A DNA stretch of 64,000 bases, from contig OY540810.1 in the NCBI GenBank assembly GCA_961205875.1, forward strand, positions 16,120,001-16,184,000, written 5' to 3'. A program made the position numbers and the translations under genes. Below are positions 51,465-60,900 of this stretch, piece by piece (the stretch's first letter is position 1; every line of letters begins with the position of its first letter). Source of the DNA: Sialis fuliginosa (taxonomy: Eukaryota > Arthropoda > Insecta > Megaloptera > Sialidae). Under the pieces are notes generated by a model that saw nothing but the letters and a program-made list of their open reading frames with translations, did no database searches and was not told the origin of the DNA.

Positions 51465-54400
51465 TTATAAATAGTACAGGCAATGAAGGGAAAAATTGCC
51501 CTGTTTTTGGAACAAATTCGGAGTGCAATGAAATTTGGTACCCATATAGTATACATAATAGTATGTCTGTACACAAAAGTCCCCATCCATAGGCCTTGTG
51601 GAAAAAAAATTACAGCCGTTTGAAATTTAATTTAGTTTTTATTGAATAACTTCAAGACAAATAAAGATACCGAGACGTGCCTTACATTAAAATTTTCAAA
51701 AATATTTGCTTTACAACTTTATTTCAATATTTTCTCCAACGTATCTACATAAATTGCTGAAAAATCGCCGTGAATCTGAAAACTAAGTGCGTTTAATAAA
51801 AAAAAAATGTTTAAATGGATTTTTAAGCTCTTAAAACTGATAATCGAGACAAATGTCTTCTATAAAAGTTGTAGAGAATAAAATTTTACAATTATTTATG
51901 TAAGGTAAAATATTCGATGTGTAAATTTTTGTTAGATATTTCTATTTTAAAAAGTCAAAAAAACAAATTTTAATTTATAAAATCGTATAAATAGCATGCT
52001 ATGAAAATTAGCATTACATAAGAAAATAACATATTGGTATAGAAAATTAATGAAAATAAAGGCAATTAATAATTCCAATACTTCAAATAAGACTTTTAAT
52101 AACATATTATGATAACAATGTACTGAGGTGTAATTTGTAGCCCCTAGATTGAATATTATTGTATGTTTTAATAGTTTTAAATATAAATCTTCAAGACATT
52201 TTATTTTATCTTAAAAATACGGATATTAGATAAGAACAAAATCAGAGTATCATAAAAATTTGCACATATGTAGTACTTATATTACATTAGACATGTGCAA
52301 AAGTCCTCATAATTTGGGGATATGGAAAAAAAATTATAGCTGTTTTAATTTTGATATGATAAATTACTATGTATCATATTTTCACTTATTATTAACCGTT
52401 TTTTACTTGGACATTTACATATTGTGTATCTCTGTATAGCATGTACATTATGAACAATTGAATTATGATCATTTTGATAGAAAATTTTGATTTTTAAATC
52501 AAACGGTTGTTAAGATATAAATTTATTTGTTTAATTCGATTTTATAAAAATATATTTTGTTATGTATTTTATACCCGTTTACAGATACGCTTATAACTTT
52601 TCTTTCGGGGTATCAATTAATGGGGATTTTCAAACAAGCGTAGTAGATACATTAGTGAGTGCATCTGAAAAAGTCCCCATACATTCAAGCCATAGGACAA
52701 AAGTTACAGCTGTTTTATTATTACGGTGTGGTGAATTGTTATCTATGTAATGTATTAACTGTAAATTTAATTATGGGTGATTCTCTCAAAAATTTAAACT
52801 GAATTTTATTCCTATTTGATCAATGTTTTCGTTCTTATTTAAGAAGTAACCATTTTTTTAATTTCCCATCGAGACTCTTCATAAAATATTCTTAAGTTTT
52901 TTTTTTTTAAATATACATAGATCGTAATTTATACCACATCGTATTTATAAAAACAGCTGTAACTTTTGTCCTATTGCTTCAATGTATGGGGACTTTTTCA
53001 GATGAACTCACTAATGTATCTACTACGCTTGTTTGAAAATCCCCATTCATTGATAACCCGAAAGAAAAGTTATAAGCGTATCTGTAAACGAGTATAAACC
53101 TATAAATAATAATGAAAAGCATTTTTTTTTTTAAACTTAAGAATATTTTATGGAGAGTCCCGATGGGAAATTAAAAAAAATGGTTACTACTTTCAATAAG
53201 AACGATAACATTGATCAAATTGGAATAAAATTCAGTTTAAATATTTGAGAGAATCACCCATAATTAAATTTACAGTTAACACGTTACATAGAAAACAATT
53301 TACCACACCGTAATTATAAAACAACTGTAACTTTTGTCCTACGGCTTCAATGTATGGGGACTTTTTCAGATACACTCACTAATGTATCTACTACGCTTGT
53401 TTGAAAATCCCCATTAATTGATACCCCGAAAGAAAAGTTATAAGCGTATCTGTAAACGGGTATAAAATACATAACAAAATATATTTTTATAAAATCGAAT
53501 TAAACAAATAAATTTATATCTTAACAACCGTTTGATTTAAAAATCAAAATTATCTATCAAAATGATCATAATTCAATTGTTCATAATGTACATGCTATAC
53601 AGAGATATACAATATGTAAATGTCCAAGTAAAAAACGGTTAATAATAAGTGAAAATATGATACATAGTAATTTATCATATCAAAATTAAAACAGCTATAA
53701 TTTTTTTCCATATCCCCAATTTATGAGGACTTTTGCACATGTCTAATGTAATATAAGTACTACATATGTGCAAATTTTTATGATACTCTGATTTTGTTCT
53801 TATCTAATATCCGTATTTTTAAGATAAAATAAAATGTCATGAAGATTTATATTTAAAACTATTAAAACATACAATAATATTCAATCTAGGGGCTACAAAT
53901 TACACCTCAGTACATTGTTATCATAATATGTTAATAAAAGTTTTATTTGAAGTATTGGAATTATTAATTGCCTTTATTTTCATTAATTTTCTATACCAAT
54001 ATGTTATTTTCTTATGTAATGCTAATTTTCATAGCATGCTATTTATACGATTTTATAAATTAAAATTTGTTTTTTTAACTTTTTAAAAAAGAAATATCTA
54101 ACAAAAATTTACACATCGAATGTTGTACCTTACATAAAAAATTGTAAAATTTTATTCTCTACAACTTTTATAGAGGACATTTGTCTCGATTATCAGTTTT
54201 AAGAGCTCAAAAATCCATTTAAACATATTTTTTTTAGTTTTCATATTCACGGCGACTTTTCAGCAATTTATGTAGATACGTTGGAGATAATTTTGAAATA
54301 AAGTTGTAAAGCAAATATTTTTGAAAATTTTAATCTAAGGCACGTCTCGGTATCTTTATTTGTCTTGAAGTTATTCAATAAAAACTAAATTAAATTTCAA

Positions 54401-54547
54401 ACGGCTGTAATTTTTTTTCCACAAGGCCTATGGATGGGGACTTTTGTGTACAGACGTACTATTATGTATACTATATGGGTACCAAATTTCATTGCACTCC
54501 GAATTTGTTCTATTTAAATCCCTTCGTTGCCTGTACTAAAAATAAAT
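51465..54547. mobile_element. 3.1-kb palindrome (fold-back element)
   Basis: The left arm 51,465-52,900 and right arm 53,140-54,547 are inverted copies over about 1.4 kb with few differences, from AGTACAGGCAA at the outside to CTTAAGAATATTTTAT-type sequence at the inside. The ~240-bp loop holds an extra inverted copy of the arm segment seen at 52,560-52,750. Words such as AAAAGTCCCCAT recur several times per arm. No ORF above 65 codons. No clear target duplication. Confidence 0.75.
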
Positions 54548-55104
54548 GACACAAAATACTCAAAAAATATACTTTGATAATTTATCATAGTATATATAAC
54601 CGTTTACGAATAATACACGTCACGAATAATTGCAAGAAATAAGATAACATATTATATTCTTAAAAATAAAAATTTATGTAAATATACTTCCAAAAATGCA
54701 TCCCTATTATCAAATAGCAATTTTTAGTTCTGTTTTATATGTTTATAAACATAATTTTTATTAATCATCAAAATTATATACAAAAAATTTAAATAAATAA
54801 ACAGTAGAGAAAATAATATTTTATATAAAGTTTATTATTCGATAAAACTAATACAACTAATACAGTTAATTTACATGTAGAAGTACCTATTTTTTAATAA
54901 TTGAATTATAAAGCGATATCTGGCATACAAAAATCATAATATTTAAAATACATGTTATAGTAAACTATAAATGATACTTAATTGTTTGCTCGACAATTTA
55001 TATAACTTCAGTTCCATGCATAAATGTTAAAATAAATTAAAATACTTTCAAGATACATGTTATACAAAAACAAAAATATTAAAAAACACATTACATTAAG
55101 GTTA

Positions 55105-55956
55105 TTAAACATTTTCTTCAAGATCCTTTTCGAGTTTTGTATAAGGTTTAAGTATTTTGTTCAGTCCACGTTTAAAACAATGGCTCCTTTGTTGATCTTT
55201 ATCGATTTCTAGAAAGAAATCTGATAAATTCTTAGCCATTGACAAGCCTTTGTTCAAATCATCAGGATTTATTTTATATTCTACAACCTCCCCTTGGTTT
55301 TCATTCGAAGACGGTATCGTTTCTTCAAGCACGCATTCCACCCGAGAAATAAGTTCTTCAGCTTCGTTCATATGTTCTAAATTTGTCACAGTCTCAATGA
55401 TACTTTGAATTTCGGTATCTAACGTTAAAAAGCCCTGAAAATGGTTTCCAGGGTCTCCCATAACTTTAATATGTTGTAAACTGTGTCGTTTCTGAAATTT
55501 TTCAAACCAGCCTTTACTGGCTTGGAACGAATTAGTTTTATGTTTTCGTTGTTCTAACGGAAGTGCTTCAACAAAATGCATGTACAATTGTTTTGCCATT
55601 TCACGTATAACCGTCACATATAGAGGTTTATTATTTTGTATCTGTTCATCGATCCAAATGCTCAATACTCTCTCAACTTTTTCTATGTTGTCATTCCGAG
55701 GCATGTACTTGTACATGACTTTAGAACTTTTGGGTGTACCCCCAGCAACACTCATTCTTATAGGAATTTCTTTTTTTTTGATAGTTCTGATAGTAGACTC
55801 GTTTACACCCATCAAACGACCTACCGAAGCTGCAGTTTCGCCGTTTGCAAGTCTATCAAGTACTTCAATCTTTTTTTCTAGAGTCATCACTTTCCGCTGC
55901 CTTTTTTTATAAACTTCATCTGTTTCATTATTCGAACGTTGTAAGTCCATATCCAT
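55105..55956 (-). CDS. Tigger/pogo-derived protein lacking the DDE nuclease domain
   Basis: One uninterrupted ORF of 283 codons (ATG at 55956, TAA at 55105). Residues ~20-65 form a CENP-B N-terminal/psq helix-turn-helix (TLEKKIEVLDRLANGETAAS followed by VGRLMGVNESTIR), and ~90-165 a CENP-B-type second DNA-binding domain ending SKGWFEKFQKRHSLQ. Where a Tigger transposase would continue with about 170 residues of DDE catalytic core, the sequence passes directly to an acidic region and a C-terminus (LNKGLSMAKNLSDFFLEIDK) that resembles Tigger1 C-termini. It thus looks like an internally deleted transposase, still open, that could bind DNA but not cut it. It could be a domesticated gene or the ORF of a young non-autonomous element; terminal repeats were not found. 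It lies between paralogues B and C on the same strand. Confidence 0.75.
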   Translation of the reverse strand: MDMDLQRSNNETDEVYKKRQRKVMTLEKKIEVLDRLANGETAASVGRLMGVNESTIRTIKKKEIPIRMSVAGGTPKSSKVMYKYMPRNDNIEKVERVLSIWIDEQIQNNKPLYVTVIREMAKQLYMHFVEALPLEQRKHKTNSFQASKGWFEKFQKRHSLQHIKVMGDPGNHFQGFLTLDTEIQSIIETVTNLEHMNEAEELISRVECVLEETIPSSNENQGEVVEYKINPDDLNKGLSMAKNLSDFFLEIDKDQQRSHCFKRGLNKILKPYTKLEKDLEENV

Positions 55957-56135
55957 TATAAATGTCAGTGATAAGGTTATAAAATATTATGTCAATTTTT
56001 TTAAATAATACTAATTCTAACAACTTTTAATTTTAAATTTGCTTGTTATTAACAACACAAAACGATTGTAAATACGAATATCCAATTAAAGATATCGCAA
56101 AATATATAGAAGAAATTTACGATGGCTTGAAATTC

Positions 56136-56189
56136 CTGTTTACAAAATACTTACATTTACAGAAGCACACCCCATTATAATTGTCAACT
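56136..56189 (-). pseudogene. Relic of a fourth ZAD first exon
   Basis: The plus-strand words CTGTTTACAAAATAC, ACAGAAGCACAC and CATTATAAT occur here in the same order and spacing as at 50,703-50,758 around the first donor of paralogue B. On the minus strand the tract reads LTIIMGCASVN followed by GTAAGT, against [11 protein letters not shown] in B. The upstream ZAD cysteines are gone and no further exon follows. It lies just upstream of the Tigger-like ORF. Confidence 0.6.
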
Positions 56190-56390
56190 GCATAGCTCAA
56201 CCGGCTCAACGGACTCAACGACTCAACCAATAATAATTCCGTGATTAAATGCAGGGACGGACTACGGAAAAATCGGACCCTAGGCAAGATTTCCATTGCG
56301 AACCCGTTGAAAATTCAAAATAATCACTTGAAAATCTGCCCACCCCCACTACAAAAAAAATTACGGGCCCTATGATTAAATGGATTTGAA

Positions 56391-56702
56391 GTCTAATGTC
56401 CGGTATTATAAAGGAGCTCGCATATTTGCAAGCTTGCAAGCACTTTCAAATAGTGTATAAAACTTATATGACAGTTCTATTGGAGGTTTTGACAGACAGT
56501 TTCATGTATAGGAAGTAAAAACAAAGTTATGTAAAGTATATTTACTAATCTTGAGTAAAAACGATAAAAATCAACTTACGGCACATGAAATTATCTGTTA
56601 AAAACTCAAAGAGAACTGTCACATAAGTCTGATACCTCGTTTGAAAGTGTTTGCAAGCTTGCAAATTTTGCAAGTTCTTTTATAATACTGGACATCAGAA
56701 GT
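56391..56702. mobile_element. Fold-back MITE with GCAAGCTTGCAA ends
   Basis: Left end AATGTCCGGTATTATAAA and right end TTTATAATACTGGACATC are inverted copies, followed inward by TTTGCAAGCTTGCAA and ACTTTCAAA / TTTGAAAGT. A fragment with the same words is at 49,150-49,270. Non-coding. Confidence 0.65.
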
Positions 56703-57349
56703 TCTGTATAGGATACATAACAGCTGAGCAGTCAATAAATAAATCAAAATGAGCATATGGATCATTTAATTAGTAAACTATAAGAGATACATCAAAAGTA
56801 TTGAACGTTTTATAGAGTTTGATTCGTTCTACATAAAAGTCTGCAAGATGATTTATCTAAGTTGCTATAGTTGTTTTTTTTATACAAAACACACGATCTG
56901 CTAGTTATGTTGTAAAAGTAAAAGACTTGGAAACCTAGACTGCTTATACAAGTAATTTTAAATTATATATCAACCGAGGTTAAAAACAATTAAATCAAAA
57001 AACAAATAACAATCTGATAAAAAGTTTATTAAACTAAAACTAGCACATTATAGGATATCTACAATTTTATTAATTACACTTGATTGAAATTAAATACATA
57101 CAGCGGAACTGGACTGATAAACTACATAAAATAATGCATGCAAAACATTTCAAGAAATAAATTTTTAAATTACAGAATCTAAATTTTGTTATATATTTTT
57201 AAACAAAAAGAACAGCGTATTTAAAAATTTAGTACTACAGGCTTTACGCACTGCTGTTTAATAAAATCAAAATACGATAGAAAATAATATATCAAGCATC
57301 TATCATTAATATATTCTTTCTATTTATTTCAATACAAAGACCCGTTTAT

Positions 57350-57770
57350 ATAAAAACCTAATAAAACCAGTACTGTGTTACGGCCGTGAAGCATGGGCAT
57401 TCACTAAGAAAAGTGAAGAAACGTTGAATGTCTTTGAACGTAAAATTTTGAGGAAGATTTTTGGACCAACACTTGAAAATGGAGTGTGGCGCTTCAAATA
57501 ACCATGAACTTTATGCGCTGTATTAAGGCGACTGAGATGGGCAGGACACGTAGCTAGAATGCCCGAAAACCGAATACCCCTAAAAACACTGCAATGTAGA
57601 GTTGATGGGAAAAAACCAGTAGGAAAACCGAGAAAGCGCTGGGAAGAGGTGTTAGAGAAGATGCAAAACAGCTCCTGGGAAAACATAACTGGCAGCGAGA
57701 TGCCCAAAACAGGACTGACTGGAGGTGACTAATTCAGAAGACCAAGGCTCGACTCGGACTGCAGCGCCAT
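57350..57770 (+). pseudogene. Decayed LINE reverse-transcriptase C-terminus
   Basis: Frames read LIKPVLCYGREAWAFTKKSE, then FERKILRKIFGP, then in another frame RLRWAGHVARMPENRIPLKT and VGKPRKRWEEVLEKMQ. This is the familiar C-terminal tail of insect non-LTR reverse transcriptases (YGxEAW, FERKILRKI, RWAGHVARM). Stops and at least one frameshift separate the blocks. It lies ~20 bp from the possible 3' end of paralogue C, in the opposite orientation. Confidence 0.75.
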
Positions 57771-57790
57771 TTATTTCAATTTTTAACGTA

Positions 57791-57854
57791 TTACGATATA
57801 TTTTCATTTCCGTTTCTTGTCGGACACCAGGTCTCCAAACTTGTATTTTCAGTC
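57791..57854 (-). other. Possible alternative terminal exon of paralogue C
   Basis: Donor AA|GTAATA at the stop and acceptor TTACTTTTCAG before 57854 would add a 20-residue tail (TENTSLETWCPTRNGNENIS) ending at TAA 57791-57793. The donor is weaker than in A and B. Confidence 0.35.
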
Positions 57855-57913
57855 CTGAAAAGTAATTATTAATATTATGTATGTTTCGACGCTTAAAATT
57901 CTGTTAATTAATA

Positions 57914-60900
57914 TTACTTTTGGTAAGTGTTTGAGTTATCCGACCAGTTTTGTTTTGGGTGACAATTATTTGTGTGCCTTCGTAAACCGTCTGTACGACT
58001 GAACGTTTTGAAGCAGATACGGCACACGTACGGCCGTTCTTTAGAATGGGTACTTTTGTGTCGACTCAATCCACTCGAACATTTAAATGTCTTTCCACAA
58101 ATCTAGAAAATTACAACCGACATAGTTCATAAAAAAAGACTTAAATAACAAGTAGATCTCATGGGTAACCCCAAAAAAAATCGAAAGACTCACATGGCAC
58201 ACGTGCGGGTATATCCCCGTATGTTCCTGCTGGTGTATGACCAGTTCAACCCTGCGCATGAACGCCCTGGCGCATTGGTCGCACTGGTGGGGCCTCTCTC
58301 CCGTATGCGTCCTCTCGTGCTCTGCCAGCGTTTGTTTCCTTTTGAACCCTTTACCGCACGCTCGGCACAGGAACGGCCGAATACCTGTATGCAAAACTGT
58401 ATTTGTCTCATGGTCCCGAGAACAAACGAAGTTACAACTAACCTGTATGTATTCTGAGATGCATCTCGAGCCCAAACGCAGAGTCGAACCTCACAGGACA
58501 GTGAGAGCATGCGTGGGGTTTGGCCCCTGCGCATTTCTTTGCGTGCCGGTCAAGCAGTTCTGTGCGCTTGAACCACTTTTTGCACTTCTCACACTGGAAC
58601 CCCTCGGCCAGTCCATGCGCTACTCGCATGTGGTGCTGCAGGCGGGTCTTCTCGTGGAAACGTTTATCACATTGCTGGCACCAAAATGGTTTTTCACCTG
58701 CCGATATATATTTTATAATACATTACTATTAGCTACAGCTGTGCAAGTACAAGTAATTAAGTACACGTACTTAAGTACTTTTCAAATGAATGTAATTGTA
58801 CTTGTACTTACATAGTACTTTTTCAAAACTTGTACTTAATTAAATACATTTGTGGAAAAATAATTGTTTCCATATAAATGTAACTGTATTTTTATGTTAT
58901 ACTTTTTCAGTTCCAAATTTATACAAATCTAATTGTAATTGTAATTACATAAATTTAAGTACAATTACAAAAAGTACTTATATTTGTATTTAAATACATT
59001 TTTTTGGCAAAGTACTTGTACTCAAGTACAATTTTTGGCAAAAATAATTGTACTTGTACTTAAGTACATTTTCTTTGTACTTGAGCACATCTCTGTTATT
59101 AGCTGGTAAATTAGTCATCTTACCCGTATGAGCTTTCATTTTATGAACGGTGAGTTTATAATTGTCCATACACTCCAAACCACATATTTCACAAATATGT
59201 CGTTTTGCGCCTGTATGGATTTTTTCATGGATTCTTAATGGTCCAGGTTTTTCAAAAACCAAACCTACGATGATCATTTTATTTTAGAAAACAATCAATA
59301 TAATAACATTTAATTTTTATATTTACCACAGAATCTACATTTGACACTAGAAGAATCATCACACGCATTAGGAATAACTATATCCGGAGATATATCCGTC
59401 GGAGAGACATTACGGCGTACCGAGCAAGTTGCGGTGTGTTGGTCAAGAGCTTTAGCTGTTGCAAACGTCATCTTGCAACCGGGACAATGCCCTCCATCAC
59501 CCAAACCGTGCTGTAAACGTTCGTGGTGCCTCAAGCTGTTACGCTCTTTGAATTTTCTATCACAGTGTTTACATTCGAATGGTCTTTCACCTTAAAAAGA
59601 AAGTTTGTGTTTGTTGGAGGTAATCTGGACCAAGAGTACATATCATCACGCTATCGCCCAAAATAGCTTAGCAGTGAATAAATAAGTCAAAATATAGAAC
59701 TATAGAACTGTATAGATAGCATTACTTTTCAAACGCATCCTAACCTCAAAAATAAAAAAACTGTCGAAAAACTTTTTTATCACTAATAATGCAATAATTA
59801 ACGTAAAAATAAAAAAGGATTTTAACGAAAAAAAGAGTAAATGTGTATTTTTATGTTACAAATACGTGATAAAATTTTCAAAAATAAAATTTGATTTTTA
59901 CACCCACAATTGGCCATTTTTGAAAAAAAAATAGAAAAGCTCGACATTAAATGAGAAAACGTCTTAGGGTATATTTTATTTTTTTTAATGCTCGATCAAG
60001 GCTCCGTGCGCGTAATATATGTTTATACCACATTTTAATAATCTTATTATAGATGTTTTGTAGGTATTTCTAAAATTGCATATTATTTATTTTATTGCAA
60101 ATGACTTTTATTATTATGTGAGTTTGATTCTACAGGAATTGCGTTTTTTTTTAAGATTTTATTTGCAGTAGTGGCCAAATATAACATTTTTTAATTAAAA
60201 AAAACGATATTTTAACTTATTTAACAGATTTTGGCGTATATAATTAAAAAAAATAAAATTTACCCTACAACGTTTTCTTATTTAATGGCGAGCTTTTCTA
60301 TTTTTTTTTTAAAATGACCGATTGTGGGTGTAAAAATCAAATTTTATTTTTGAAAATTTTATCACGTATTTGTAACATAAAAATACACATTTCCTCTTTT
60401 TTTCGTTAAAATCCTTTCATTTTTACGTTCATTATTGCATTATTAGTGATAAAAAAAGTTTTTCAACCATAGACATAGAGAATGGACAGTGCATTCCGTA
60501 TTAACTCAATGGTGTAACATCTGTTCAAAAAAGGAGAGAGAGATGCAGTGTAGTTTGGAACATAGACATAGAGTTACAAAGTTATTCCAAATCTGTTTCT
60601 ATCTCTTTCTTTTGACACGGTTCTGTGTTCGAGTCAGATGCCTGGTCCATTCTGTATGTCTATGTTTTCAACAGTTTTTTTTATTTTTGAGGTTAGGATG
60701 CGTTTGAAAAGTAATGCTATCTATACAGTTCTATAGTTTATTAACTTATAAGTATTTTATTTACTAATTTTTTTTCCTACGACCTATAGAACCGGAGATA
60801 TTTCGAAAACAGTGTAGCGATACACTCGAAATGTATCAAAAATGCACGATAATACAATTTTCTCAGGACGCACATGGTCGATTTTCCCAAATTTTTGATT

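Noticed and set aside
52562..52750. 62-codon ORF in the 3.1-kb palindrome
   Set aside because: Its sequence is present three times within the palindrome in both orientations and shows no protein features.
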